Shown: positions 1 through 7,836, numbered from the stretch's first letter. The stretch is DNA of 12,858 bases from Sulfurimonas sp. (GCF_023229025.1 NZ_JALOAA010000046.1:1-12858); one strand, 5' to 3'. The notes: a model not told the origin generated them from the sequence alone. Numbers and translations are program-made.

Positions 1-385
1 AAACCAAAGCTTTTTCTTTGGCTGAAATATCAAAAAGGGCACTCATCCTAAGTCTAGCAGAAAGGTTTCCGCGTCTTAAATTATCCATGTCGGTATTTAG
101 CTCTTCATAAGCCTTTAGCATCGGTTCAATTGATACCGTTATAGAGTTTAATTTAAAATCAACGCAAAGCTCCTTAGCATCATCCAAAGAGCTTTGTGAA
201 GAGTAATGTGAAGGCATTTTTACACATAAAAGATTATCTTTGAATACTCTTTGAGCAAGCACGGCAACAACAGCTGAATCTAAGCCGCCACTAAGTCCTA
301 AAACAACTCTGTCAAAACCTGCTTTTTGCACTTCACTATCCAAGAAGTATTGCAAATACTCTGTTATGAGTTCATACTTTTTCAT
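1..385 (-). CDS. nadE: NAD synthetase, N-terminal half (partial, cut by left edge)
   Basis: Final step of NAD biosynthesis: ATP-dependent amidation of deamido-NAD (nicotinate adenine dinucleotide) to NAD in the cytoplasm. Translating the minus strand from the ATG at 385-383 gives 128 open residues to the window edge. The adenylate-binding PP-loop SGGLDSA lies at residues 32-38, and GNLSARLRM at about 106-114 matches the conserved GN..AR.RM segment of the family. There is no glutaminase domain before the PP-loop, so this is the short form that uses ammonia or a partner glutaminase. Campylobacterota NadE is about 250 residues, so roughly half is missing. An AAAGG sits about 7 nt upstream of the ATG, and a TATAAT on the minus strand (422-417) is a plausible promoter. 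The gene diverges from the hydrolase at 520. Recognition is secure; the C-terminus cannot be seen. Confidence 0.93.
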   Translation of the reverse strand, partial: MKKYELITEYLQYFLDSEVQKAGFDRVVLGLSGGLDSAVVAVLAQRVFKDNLLCVKMPSHYSSQSSLDDAKELCVDFKLNSITVSIEPMLKAYEELNTDMDNLRRGNLSARLRMSALFDISAKEKALV

Positions 386-416
386 CACTAACCTTTAGGG
401 AACTTTAACAAATAAG

Positions 417-422
417 ATTATA
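417..422 (-). promoter_or_regulatory. -10 element for nadE
   Basis: Perfect TATAAT on the minus strand about 32 nt upstream of the nadE ATG. No convincing -35 is present, which is usual for Campylobacterota sigma-70 promoters. Called from sequence alone. Confidence 0.45.
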
Positions 423-491
423 TCAAAGTTTTGTAACTATGCATAAAAAAATTTATTTGCATATTGACTAGAGGTATTTATATTAATAGGT

Positions 492-497
492 TACAAT
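492..497 (+). promoter_or_regulatory. -10 element for the MBL-fold hydrolase
   Basis: TACAAT 22 nt before the ATG at 520. A TTGACT at 464-469 resembles a -35, but the spacer would be 22 bp, too long for a standard promoter, so only the -10 is proposed. The ribosome binding site is weak (AAGAG at about 508-512). Confidence 0.35.
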
Positions 498-519
498 TTG
501 CGTAAAAAAGAGTTATATA

Positions 520-1113
520 ATGAAAATAAAAGTAAAACCTATGGGCGATTATCAAACAAACTGTTATATAGTAACCGTTGAGGGTAAAGATTTTATTATT
601 GACCCTGGCATTGGCGCCACAGAGTGGGTTATGCAAAATGTTACAAACCCTACTGCTATCTTAAACACACATGGGCATTTTGACCATGTATGGAGCAATG
701 CCCAACTGCAAAAAAATTTAAAAGTTCCCCTATACACCCCAAAAGAGGACGTAATGCTTCTTACTGGCAGCTCTTGGAGTCCGGATTTACCACCCTCAAA
801 ACCGGATGTAGAAGTGGAGGCAAACCAAGAGTTTGATTTTGATGGAGTAAAGGTTAAATTTCGTCATTTTCCCGGGCATACACCGGGATGTTCAACCATA
901 GAGATAGGTGATGCCATGTTTAGCGGTGATTTTATATTTGAACGCTCCATTGGGCGAACAGATTTTCCATACTCCTCGCCAAAGCAGATGAGAGAGTCTC
1001 TTTTTGAGTTTAAAAAAATTCCTTATGACAAAACTATATATCCGGGTCATGGAAACACAACAACTATAAAGCAAGAGCAACAATACAGCGACTACTGGAT
1101 AGCTAATCTTTAG
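520..1113 (+). CDS. MBL-fold metallo-hydrolase, glyoxalase II-like (YcbL type)
   Basis: A cytoplasmic dinuclear-metal hydrolase of 197 aa with no signal peptide. The full metallo-beta-lactamase ligand set is visible: THGHFDH at residues 50-56 (H51, H53, D55, H56), GHTPG at 119-123 (H120), SGDFIF at 135-140 (D137) and YPGHG at 174-178 (H177). The FSGD..F...IGR.D pattern and the short length place it with the small glyoxalase-II-like proteins such as E. coli YcbL. It lacks the C-terminal helical substrate domain of true GloB (about 250 aa), so the thioester substrate, possibly S-lactoylglutathione or another glutathione or persulfide adduct, cannot be assigned. It is monocistronic and divergent from nadE. 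Its stop is 9 nt from the stop of the convergent thioesterase gene, with no evident terminator between. Fold certain, substrate unknown. Confidence 0.9.
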   Translation: MKIKVKPMGDYQTNCYIVTVEGKDFIIDPGIGATEWVMQNVTNPTAILNTHGHFDHVWSNAQLQKNLKVPLYTPKEDVMLLTGSSWSPDLPPSKPDVEVEANQEFDFDGVKVKFRHFPGHTPGCSTIEIGDAMFSGDFIFERSIGRTDFPYSSPKQMRESLFEFKKIPYDKTIYPGHGNTTTIKQEQQYSDYWIANL

Positions 1114-1122
1114 ATAGATTTG

Positions 1123-1617
1123 CTACTCATCAACATCATCCTCATCTTCTGTCAGCTTTAGCTTTAAAACATGTCTATCGGTTACAACAGTTTTAAATTC
1201 GCCCTCAAAAACTTTTATATCTAACACATTCCCCGTAACATATACATTTCTTTTTCTTCCCTCTTTATGGCGAACCTTGGCTACAAAATTTACTATATCG
1301 CCAAATTTTACAGGAGATAAAAATTGACAATTACTTGCCACTAAAACAACATTTCTCTCATTAACAGCAGCCATTGCGGCATAATCAGCTGCACTAAAAA
1401 TAAACCCACCGTGGATTAAACCCTTAGAGTCGGCAATCATCTCATGTGTCGTTACAAGTTTTAATTTTACATAGCCTATGTCCATCTTCTCTATCTCACC
1501 GCACAAATCTCGGTTAATCTCTTCATGAGTCTTTAGTAGTACATCATCTTTGGCTCTATAATCCTCTATCTCAAGATTCTCATCTTCTTGAAAATCTTTC
1601 TCTTCATTCTCACTCAT
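1123..1617 (-). CDS. Hotdog-fold thioesterase (PaaI-like) with acidic tails
   Basis: Probable acyl-CoA thioesterase of 164 aa. The core spans about residues 45-152 and carries HGGFIFSAADYAAMAAVN (69-86), the central hotdog helix with the HGG motif and D78 in the catalytic position of PaaI-type enzymes. The pattern QFLSPVKFGDIV at 98-109 is also typical. Family members are usually 130-145 aa. Here the extra length is an acidic N-terminal extension (residues 1-25, rich in Glu and Asp) and an acidic C-terminus ending EDEDDVDE. The start ATG overlaps the cmoB stop as ATGA at 1617-1614, so the two are translationally coupled and probably one operon. The substrate is not predictable. The link to tRNA modification is positional only. 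Confidence 0.85.
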   Translation of the reverse strand: MSENEEKDFQEDENLEIEDYRAKDDVLLKTHEEINRDLCGEIEKMDIGYVKLKLVTTHEMIADSKGLIHGGFIFSAADYAAMAAVNERNVVLVASNCQFLSPVKFGDIVNFVAKVRHKEGRKRNVYVTGNVLDIKVFEGEFKTVVTDRHVLKLKLTEDEDDVDE

Positions 1618-2510
1618 TTAGTATCCTTAATTAATTTCACATAAACTCTAGCCGGAGCAGGATAACCCTCAACCGTCTTGCTTGTATCATCTTTATCTAA
1701 AAAGTCCTCTAGAGAGTGACCCTCTATCCATGCAGTCTTTCTCTGCTCACTGCTGTTAGTTTTAGAGGTCTCTAAAATCTCAAAGCTTTTAAAACCTGCT
1801 CTTGTACACCAATTCTTAAGAGCTTTAATTGTCGGTACAAAGTATATATTTGGTATCTTGGAGTATGTTGACTCTGGACATAGACATATCTCATCATCCC
1901 CTTCAATGTAAAAAGTATCAAGTATAACTTCGCCTTTTTTATCAAGACCCTTATATAGAGCCTTTAACATAACAACAGGGTCACTTCTATGGTAAAGAAC
2001 TCCAAGACAAAAAATCGTGTCAAACTTCTCTTCATAAAACTCTAGATGCTCTACGCCTAAAAGTTCATATACGATATCACTTTTAACAAAATGATTTATA
2101 AAATCAAATTGTGTTTTATAGAGTGCAGAAGGATCAAATCCAACAAGCAGTTTTGGTCTATCTTCTTGCATTCTAAAAAGATAATACCCGTTGTTACATC
2201 CTATATCGGCAACTCTTCTATCTTTTAAATTAAAATGTTTTCTAAGCAGATTGTATTTTATGTTACTTCTCCACTCAGAATCAATATATATGTCAAAAAG
2301 TTTAAAAGGACCTTTTCTCCATGGCATCATACTTCGCGCTATCTTCTCTAGTTCCAAGAGATTTGTGTAATTGCCATCTACTGCTATCTCATCGCCTAGT
2401 GCAACACTCCAAGAACCATCCTCGAGAGTCTCTAGCGCTCTGCGCAACGGAGCAATATTTTTCCACTTCATCCAAGACTCTCTATCTTCTCTTATTCTAT
2501 CAATATTCAT
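1614..2510 (-). CDS. cmoB: tRNA U34 carboxymethyltransferase CmoB
   Basis: Transfers the carboxymethyl group of carboxy-SAM (made by CmoA) to 5-hydroxyuridine at wobble position 34, giving cmo5U in tRNAs that read four-fold degenerate codons. The 298-aa protein shows the family signature MPWRKGPFKLFDIYIDSEWR at residues 62-81, SAM motif I VADIGCNNGYYLFRM at 100-114, the LGVLYHRSDP segment at 169-178 and the C-terminal EGYPAPAR at 281-288. E. coli CmoB is about 323 aa, so the N-terminal part is somewhat shorter here, as I would expect in this phylum. The minus-strand start at 2510 lies about 27 nt downstream of a TATAAT and has only a weak ribosome binding site. CmoA is not in the window. The downstream thioesterase is coupled by a 4-nt overlap. 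Confidence 0.95.
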   Translation of the reverse strand: MNIDRIREDRESWMKWKNIAPLRRALETLEDGSWSVALGDEIAVDGNYTNLLELEKIARSMMPWRKGPFKLFDIYIDSEWRSNIKYNLLRKHFNLKDRRVADIGCNNGYYLFRMQEDRPKLLVGFDPSALYKTQFDFINHFVKSDIVYELLGVEHLEFYEEKFDTIFCLGVLYHRSDPVVMLKALYKGLDKKGEVILDTFYIEGDDEICLCPESTYSKIPNIYFVPTIKALKNWCTRAGFKSFEILETSKTNSSEQRKTAWIEGHSLEDFLDKDDTSKTVEGYPAPARVYVKLIKDTK

Positions 2511-2535
2511 TTTATACTTTATCTTAAAAAATTTT

Positions 2536-2545
2536 AATTATAATT
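2536..2545. promoter_or_regulatory. Shared palindromic -10 region between cmoB and the cation efflux gene
   Basis: The palindrome AATTATAATT contains TATAAT on the plus strand at 2539-2544, facing the efflux gene, and TATAAT on the minus strand at 2542-2537, facing cmoB. The two -10 boxes physically overlap, so polymerase can occupy only one direction at a time. No clear -35 is seen on either side. Confidence 0.5.
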
Positions 2546-2563
2546 GTATCAAAAGATAGCTAT

Positions 2564-2568
2564 AAGGA
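2564..2568 (+). promoter_or_regulatory. Ribosome binding site that fixes the efflux gene start
   Basis: AAGGA five bases before the ATG at 2574. The alternative in-frame TTG at 2544 has no such site and overlaps the predicted -10, so the ATG is the real start. Confidence 0.7.
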
Positions 2569-2573
2569 ATTTT

Positions 2574-3467
2574 ATGAGATTAGAAAAAAAAGCAACGGTT
2601 GTCTCCTCTAGTGTAGCAGCTCTGCTTGTGCTGATTAAAATGAGTGTTGGGATTTTTAGCGGCTCTATTGCTGTTTTAGCTTCGGCTATTGATTCGCTTC
2701 TTGATTTAACAGTATCCCTTTTTAACTACTTTGCTCTTAATACCGCCGAAAAAGAGTCAGATGACAAGTTCCATTTTGGACGCGACAAGATGGAGCCTTT
2801 AGCCGCCGTAATAGAGGGAATAATCATCTCTTTTTCCGCACTCTTTATATTTTATGAGGCAGTTGCAAAAATTGTCAACTACAAACCTATGGAGTATATG
2901 GAAATAAGCATTGCCGTTATGATTGCCTCTTTTGTTATAACTGCATTTTTAGTCGCTTTTTTAAATCATGTCGCTAAAAAAACAAACAATATGGTAATTA
3001 AAGCAGATGCGCTTCACTATAAAACAGATCTCTACTCAAACGGAACTATTCTATTTGCTCTTGTACTTATCTCCTATACCGGAGAGCACTTAATCGATCC
3101 TATTTTAGGGATGGGTATTGCTATATATATGATATATTCAGCTATTCCTATCATAAAAGAGGGGTTATTAATGCTACTTGATGCTGCTTTGCCGGCAGAA
3201 GATGTAGAAAAAATAGAAGCTGTTTTAAAAGCCCAAAATAACATTAACGGCTATCATGACCTCAAAACAAGAGAGTCCGGTTCACGCATCTTCATCTCAG
3301 TTCACATTGTTTTTAATGTAAGTATTTCACTCTACGATGCACATCTAATCTCAGATAAATTAGAAGCGAAGCTTCAAGAACTTTTCGATAGCAAACATGT
3401 AGATACGCTTATCCATATGGATCCATATGACGATTCAGAGATAAATGCTATTGAGGATGGTTATTAA
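2574..3467 (+). CDS. Cation diffusion facilitator, FieF-like Zn/Fe/Cd efflux protein
   Basis: Inner-membrane proton-coupled antiporter exporting divalent metal. From the ATG at 2574 the product is 297 aa, the usual CDF length. About six hydrophobic segments occupy residues 10-195. The transport site is complete: D40 and D44 in AIDSLLD (TM2) with H148 and D152 in ADALHYKTD (TM5), the DxxxD plus HxxxD arrangement of FieF/YiiP. The cytoplasmic C-terminal domain (about 205-297) keeps likely zinc-binding residues at H228, H244 and H281-D283 (HMDP). The start upstream at 2544 (TTG) is rejected because it overlaps the -10 and lacks a ribosome binding site. The gene diverges from cmoB, and its TAA overlaps the stop of the porin gene by 4 nt. 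Metal preference cannot be read reliably from sequence; zinc or ferrous iron is most likely. Confidence 0.92.
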   Translation: MRLEKKATVVSSSVAALLVLIKMSVGIFSGSIAVLASAIDSLLDLTVSLFNYFALNTAEKESDDKFHFGRDKMEPLAAVIEGIIISFSALFIFYEAVAKIVNYKPMEYMEISIAVMIASFVITAFLVAFLNHVAKKTNNMVIKADALHYKTDLYSNGTILFALVLISYTGEHLIDPILGMGIAIYMIYSAIPIIKEGLLMLLDAALPAEDVEKIEAVLKAQNNINGYHDLKTRESGSRIFISVHIVFNVSISLYDAHLISDKLEAKLQELFDSKHVDTLIHMDPYDDSEINAIEDGY

Positions 3468-4594
3468 AAATCGTACCGTAAAATCAAATTTAAAAAACTA
3501 GCCCTGCCGCTCTCGCCATTTTCAACCTCCCTCTTTGCCCAAGCATACTCTACCCCTGTTAATAAGTTTTTAACAGGGACCCAAAGCAGATTTATCTGCG
3601 TTGCGTAACTCTCTTTTGTTACCTTATGAAGTTCTGTCTGTAAAATATCAAGATTATTATCTGCTGCAACATATGAGAAAGCAACTGTAGAGCGAAGTTT
3701 TTGATTCCAGAAGTGACGATAACCTAAATGCCCGCCATAAACAGGATTTAGAGTTATTTCCCCATTTGGAGAAATTGCCCCCTCGCTAAATGCACCATAT
3801 GCAATATAACGTCCGCTGCCCTCCCCGTAGTGAGCATTAAAACGAATATCATCTAAACCAAATGTTTTTATGCGCCCTGAGGCATTGACTCCATAACCAT
3901 ATTTAGAATCTTTTGTACTCTCTACTAAATTCTCTTGGAGGATTTTGCGTGATAAAAAGGCAATACCAAGCTCCCCCCATAGAGGATAATATCTAGCGCG
4001 TAAAACAAAATCATAAGGCAGGTTATCTTTTGTAATTATCTTGGAGCTGTTTTGATCTAAAAGAGTAATCTCAGGCTCTTCTATTGAAATATCATATGAA
4101 AACAGTTTTGTATCGTATGTATAACGGATTAGAGATTGACGCACTAACGTATCATCCATAGGAAAAGAGATAGTATCCAATGCTACAATAGAGTTAAAAG
4201 AAGAGTTTGTTTGACCAATTCCAAAACCACCTAACTCTACAAATGCGTGTCTTAGACGGGGATAGTAGTCATTTTTGCTTGTACTCCCTCCCTTTACGCC
4301 TAAAAAATCTATCTCAACAAGAGTGCGCAATACACCATACTCTGTAGCTGTTTTTGTTTTTAGCCAAATTCTGCTCTCACGTGCACTAACAGAGAGGTCA
4401 TCACTCCTTTTATCTCTCTCAAGAGCAATTTTCCCGGCAAAAAAAGAGGATTGATCAGAAGTATGAAGCATGCTAAGATGTACTCTTCCTCCAATGGCAA
4501 CAACTGTATCTATAGATTTGAGTTCTATCTCGCTGCCACTTGCAAAAAGTGACTCTACTAGAAAAAGAGAAACTAACAAGCGTAAAATTCTCAT
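3464..4594 (-). CDS. Outer-membrane porin, DcaP-like beta-barrel
   Basis: Predicted outer-membrane channel of 376 aa. Residues 1-18 form a signal peptide, with likely cleavage near Ala18-Ser19-Gly20. The rest is an amphipathic beta-strand pattern that ends in YDF, the terminal aromatic expected for BAM-dependent barrel insertion. The segments SRIWLKTKTATEYG, LRTLVEIDFLG, LRHAFVELGGFGIGQTNSSF and RQSLIRYTYD, in that order, resemble DcaP-type trimeric porins (organic acid or nitrogenous substrate uptake). A short coiled coil before the barrel, present in classic DcaP, is absent or minimal. It is the last gene of the minus-strand cluster, 6 nt after the cytochrome lipoprotein. Substrate unknown; generic Campylobacterota porin is the alternative label. 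Confidence 0.8.
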   Translation of the reverse strand: MRILRLLVSLFLVESLFASGSEIELKSIDTVVAIGGRVHLSMLHTSDQSSFFAGKIALERDKRSDDLSVSARESRIWLKTKTATEYGVLRTLVEIDFLGVKGGSTSKNDYYPRLRHAFVELGGFGIGQTNSSFNSIVALDTISFPMDDTLVRQSLIRYTYDTKLFSYDISIEEPEITLLDQNSSKIITKDNLPYDFVLRARYYPLWGELGIAFLSRKILQENLVESTKDSKYGYGVNASGRIKTFGLDDIRFNAHYGEGSGRYIAYGAFSEGAISPNGEITLNPVYGGHLGYRHFWNQKLRSTVAFSYVAADNNLDILQTELHKVTKESYATQINLLWVPVKNLLTGVEYAWAKREVENGESGRASFLNLILRYDF

Positions 4595-4600
4595 ATGATT

Positions 4601-5050
4601 CTACGGCTCTTTTCTAAACTGTTTATGGCAAGCGTTACATGACACTTTTACATCTTCTAACTTTTGGTTTAATTCTTCAAACTCATATTTTTGGGCTAAA
4701 TTATATATCTCATCTGCCTTTTGAGTAAGGCGCTTTGCATATTTTTTATACTCTAAAACATCCTCTTGTCTTAGTTTAAGTCCCAAATCACTCTCAGGCA
4801 TACTCTCTACATCTGCCGAGAGCTTTTTTAGAGTCTCTCCTAGGCTTAACATATACCTTTTGCGCATTTTATCTCTGTCTAATTCACTTTTTTGTCGCTC
4901 ATAAACCACCATGTCAAGCTCTCGCATCAGCAAACGAAGCTTTTGGCTCTGTATCATATGTTCTACAGCTCTACTGTTGTCATGCTCTTTATTAACACAC
5001 CCACTTAAGAGAAACAGAAGAGTCATTAACATTAGATACCTAAAAAACAT
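4601..5050 (-). CDS. Monohaem c-type cytochrome lipoprotein (cytochrome c'-like)
   Basis: A 149-aa precursor with a hydrophobic N-terminus and lipobox LLSGC (lipidated Cys18), so probably a membrane-anchored periplasmic protein. The mature part is highly charged and almost wholly helical. A single haem-attachment motif CNACH (Cys138, Cys141, His142) lies 7 residues before the C-terminus. A C-terminal CxxCH on a helical bundle is the layout of class II cytochromes (c', c-556), so a four-helix monohaem protein is likely. Axial ligation and role (electron transfer or NO/CO binding) are not predictable. An AGGA about 7 nt before the ATG overlaps the intergenic space left by the rny stop 9 nt upstream. 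It lies between rny and the porin, probably on the same transcript. I do not recognise a named gene. Confidence 0.82.
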   Translation of the reverse strand: MFFRYLMLMTLLFLLSGCVNKEHDNSRAVEHMIQSQKLRLLMRELDMVVYERQKSELDRDKMRKRYMLSLGETLKKLSADVESMPESDLGLKLRQEDVLEYKKYAKRLTQKADEIYNLAQKYEFEELNQKLEDVKVSCNACHKQFRKEP

Positions 5051-5059
5051 TACAAAATC

Positions 5060-6628
5060 CTATTTTGCAAACTCTATTGCCCTGCTCTCACGGATAACAT
5101 TAACTTTAATCTCTCCAGGGTACTGAACCTTCTCTTCTATATCTTTAGCTATCTCTTTTGCCACTAAAACTGCTTCATCATCATTAACAAGAGATGCATT
5201 AACTATTACCCTTACTTCACGCCCTGCATTAATTGCGTAAGCCTGTCTGACTCCGACATGCTCTGATGCTATCTCCTCTATCTGTACAACTCTTTTTAAG
5301 AAACTCTCTAAAACTTCTCGCCTCGCTCCAGGTCTAGCGGCAGAGAGAGCATCAGCTGCACAAACTGCACCACACTCAATAGAGTTAATCTCTTCGTGCC
5401 CATGATGAGCGTAAATTGCATTTATAACTACACTATCTTCATTATAACGATTACAAATTGCTGCACCCAAATCAACATGGCTACCTTCATGCTCATGAGT
5501 TAGAGCTTTTCCTATATCATGCAGAAGCCCCGCTCTTTTTGCAAGTTTTACATCTCCACCCATCTCAGCACTCATGACTCCTGCTAGATGAGCAACTTCA
5601 AGAGTATGAGCAAGTGCATTTTGTCCGTAACTTGCACGATAACGAAGCTTACCGATTAGTTTTATTAACTCCGGATGCATTACCCCTATATCTAACTCAG
5701 CTAAAATCTCTTCGCCTTCGTTTAATATTTCAGACTCAAACTCCTCGCAGACCTTGTTATAAATCTCTTCAATTCGAGCAGGCTGAATACGTCCATCCTC
5801 TATTAGAAGCTCTATAGTTTTTGTAGCAATTGCACGCCTATATAGGTTAAAACTACTTATTTGAATTGCATTTGGCGTATCATCTATAATAATATCAACT
5901 CCTAAAAGAGTCTCAAGAGTTTTTATATTTCTTCCCTCTTTGCCTATTATGCGCCCTTTTAGCTCATCATCATATAGGTGAATCACATTTGTCAATCTCT
6001 CAGATGCAAATTCGCCGGCATATCTGCTTGTTGCTTGAGCTAAAATATAGTTTGCTCTTTTCTTAGCCTCAGCTTTTGCTTCATTTTCATATCGTCTAAC
6101 TACATGAGCTATGTCTGCGCGAGACTTCTCTTCAACTTTTTCAAGCAGTACATTTTTAGCTTCATCTTTTGTCATACCTGCACAATGCTCTATTGCATTT
6201 AGCGCCTCATCAATCTTCTCTTCATATCTTTTTTTCAGTGAGTTTAGAGATTTTTCATTTCTTTTTAAATCAACTTGTTTAGATTTTAAAATAGCCACTT
6301 CATCTTGAAGTCTTCTCTCTTCATTTTTCTTGTAGCGTTTAAAATTTTGCTCTTTTTTTACAATATCATCTTCTCTTTTATAGAGATCTGCCTTAGCTTT
6401 TTCTTTAGCATTCTCATAAAGCTTTCTAGCTTCAAGCTCTATCTCTTGAGATTTTATATTTGCTTTATATAAAAGCAGCTGCGCCTCATTCTCGATTGCA
6501 CCTGCCTGAGCTTTTGCTTTTTCGACATATATATCAAAATTAGCATTAGTAATTTTTTTAGAGATGAAAAATCCAATAAGCCCACTAACAGAGGCTATTG
6601 AGCCTCCTATTAGTATCTCATTTAACAT
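5060..6628 (-). CDS. rny: Ribonuclease Y
   Basis: Membrane-anchored endoribonuclease that initiates mRNA decay. At 522 aa it has the usual length and domain order: a single N-terminal transmembrane helix (about residues 5-23), a long charged coiled coil (about 35-190), a KH RNA-binding domain with GRIIGKEGRN at 225-234, and an HD domain with H341, the catalytic HD pair in LLHDIGKA (H370, D371) and the CAADALSAARPGARRE segment (423-438). The start is 1 nt after the stop of the folate enzyme, and the ribosome binding site AGAGGAAG lies inside that gene's last codons, so the two are co-transcribed. Campylobacterota commonly carry RNase Y, which is consistent with the phylum assignment. Confidence 0.97.
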   Translation of the reverse strand: MLNEILIGGSIASVSGLIGFFISKKITNANFDIYVEKAKAQAGAIENEAQLLLYKANIKSQEIELEARKLYENAKEKAKADLYKREDDIVKKEQNFKRYKKNEERRLQDEVAILKSKQVDLKRNEKSLNSLKKRYEEKIDEALNAIEHCAGMTKDEAKNVLLEKVEEKSRADIAHVVRRYENEAKAEAKKRANYILAQATSRYAGEFASERLTNVIHLYDDELKGRIIGKEGRNIKTLETLLGVDIIIDDTPNAIQISSFNLYRRAIATKTIELLIEDGRIQPARIEEIYNKVCEEFESEILNEGEEILAELDIGVMHPELIKLIGKLRYRASYGQNALAHTLEVAHLAGVMSAEMGGDVKLAKRAGLLHDIGKALTHEHEGSHVDLGAAICNRYNEDSVVINAIYAHHGHEEINSIECGAVCAADALSAARPGARREVLESFLKRVVQIEEIASEHVGVRQAYAINAGREVRVIVNASLVNDDEAVLVAKEIAKDIEEKVQYPGEIKVNVIRESRAIEFAK

Positions 6629-6629
6629 T

Positions 6630-7211
6630 TTACTTCCTCTTTCTAGCCATATTTCTATTTTGCACGGTAATATTGGGCGTAATAATCAAATCACATGTGA
6701 TGTCGTACTCATCACAAATTAACTCTTTTGTATAACAAAATTCTGATTGCATAAAAATCGTGTACGGTCTCTTTTTTAACTTTGCAAAGAAACGATCATA
6801 CATCCCTTTTCCAAAACCAACTCTTTGTAAATTTCCATCAATACCAACTACCGGCACTATGGCTATATCAACACTTTTAATATCTCTTAAACTTCTTCCC
6901 GCTTCATAAATACCAAACTTTTTCTTCTTAAGCGGTAATCTAAATGGTACCATCTTAAAACTTTCGCCTTCCATAAATGGGACAAAAATATCACATTTTT
7001 TTCTTAGTTTTTGAATTGCTTTTGCAGTATTAGCCTCAAATGGGAGAGATGTGTAAAAAAGTATCTTTTTATTTTTCAAATTTCCAAATTTTTTAAGTGC
7101 TAAAAAGAGTTTAGCCTCTATCTTTGCATTTTTATAAAAACGGTTATGCTTTGGAGAACTTTTAATTTTTTCTAGACAATTTCGTCTAAAAATTGCTTTT
7201 GTAAGAGGCAT
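6630..7211 (-). CDS. 5-formyltetrahydrofolate cyclo-ligase
   Basis: ATP-dependent conversion of 5-formyl-THF to 5,10-methenyl-THF, salvaging the folate pool in the cytoplasm. The 193-aa product carries the family features in order: a basic N-terminal helix (KAIFRRNCLEKIK, residues 5-17), LPFEANT (56-62) for substrate contact, the KFGIYEA segment (98-104), VPVVGIDGNLQRVGFGKGMYDRF (starting at 119) whose GFGKGMYDRF loop binds nucleotide and metal, and CDLIITP near the end (173-179). The symbol ygfA or fau is used for homologues, but I leave it blank. It is the first gene of the cluster with rny. The start at 7211 has a weak AAAGA site, and the 64-bp gap to the divergent thioredoxin gene must hold both promoters. 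Confidence 0.9.
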   Translation of the reverse strand: MPLTKAIFRRNCLEKIKSSPKHNRFYKNAKIEAKLFLALKKFGNLKNKKILFYTSLPFEANTAKAIQKLRKKCDIFVPFMEGESFKMVPFRLPLKKKKFGIYEAGRSLRDIKSVDIAIVPVVGIDGNLQRVGFGKGMYDRFFAKLKKRPYTIFMQSEFCYTKELICDEYDITCDLIITPNITVQNRNMARKRK

Positions 7212-7227
7212 ATAAAATCTTTATGGC

Positions 7228-7233
7228 TATAAT
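7228..7233 (+). promoter_or_regulatory. -10 element for the tlpA-ftsY transcript
   Basis: Perfect TATAAT 42 nt upstream of the ATG at 7276; AAGG at 7265-7268 is the ribosome binding site. No good -35 is visible. Confidence 0.5.
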
Positions 7234-7275
7234 TTTGCTTAATTTTACTCAAAAAAAAGAAAATAAGGTAAGAGA

Positions 7276-7836
7276 ATGTTAAAAAAGTATATTTTATCGT
7301 TATCAATCATATCGGTAATATTTTTTCAAGGCTGCTCAAGCGATGGAGATAAAAGCAGCAACCCAAATGAGATGGTATCAACAAAAGAGTATATACTTAC
7401 AGGAGTTGACAAGAAGCAGTATGTTGTTAAAAAAGAGGGTACAGGCTTTATTCTAAAAGATGCAGACGATAAGATAATTATTTTTGATATATTTGCTACA
7501 TGGTGCCCTCCTTGTCGTGCTGCCGCACCGCACCTTACCTCACTTCAGGAGAAGTATAAAGATGATTTAGTAATTATAGGTGTAACTATTGAAGATGGCA
7601 TTGATAATTTAAAGCTTCAAGAGTTTATAGATACTTATGGTGCTAAATATGCTATAGTCAATTCAGAGCAGAATCGCCACCTTGTTAATGAGCTTGTAAA
7701 AGAGTTAGAGCTTGGAGTAAGATTTCCAATTCCAACTATGGCTATGTACAAAAATGCAAAACTTATTAACTACTATGTCGGCGCTACGGAGGAAGAGTTT
7801 ATAGACAGCGACATCAGAAACGCTTTAGGAAACTAG
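7276..7836 (+). CDS. TlpA/ResA-like thioredoxin-fold lipoprotein
   Basis: Predicted periplasmic thiol-disulfide oxidoreductase of 186 aa. The N-terminal hydrophobic stretch ends in lipobox FFQGC (Cys20), followed by a short Ser/Asp/Asn-rich linker, so it is lipid-anchored. The thioredoxin domain runs from about residue 40 to 180 with the active site ATWCPPCRAAAPH (Cys77, Cys80) and a cis-proline in RFPIPTMAMY. WCPPC is typical of reductive TlpA/ResA-type proteins used in cytochrome c maturation or general thiol reduction, but the partner is not evident here; the cytochrome lipoprotein gene upstream is a possible client only by inference. The stop TAG is directly followed by the ftsY ATG, so the two genes are co-transcribed. 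Confidence 0.9.
   Translation: MLKKYILSLSIISVIFFQGCSSDGDKSSNPNEMVSTKEYILTGVDKKQYVVKKEGTGFILKDADDKIIIFDIFATWCPPCRAAAPHLTSLQEKYKDDLVIIGVTIEDGIDNLKLQEFIDTYGAKYAIVNSEQNRHLVNELVKELELGVRFPIPTMAMYKNAKLINYYVGATEEEFIDSDIRNALGN

Noticed and set aside
2544..2573. Ten extra N-terminal codons on the cation efflux protein from a TTG start
   Set aside because: The TTG overlaps the -10 box and has no ribosome binding site, while the ATG at 2574 has AAGGA five bases upstream and begins at the normal CDF N-terminus.
4601..5050. Multihaem cytochrome for extracellular electron transfer together with the porin
   Set aside because: Only one CxxCH motif is present in the 149-aa protein.
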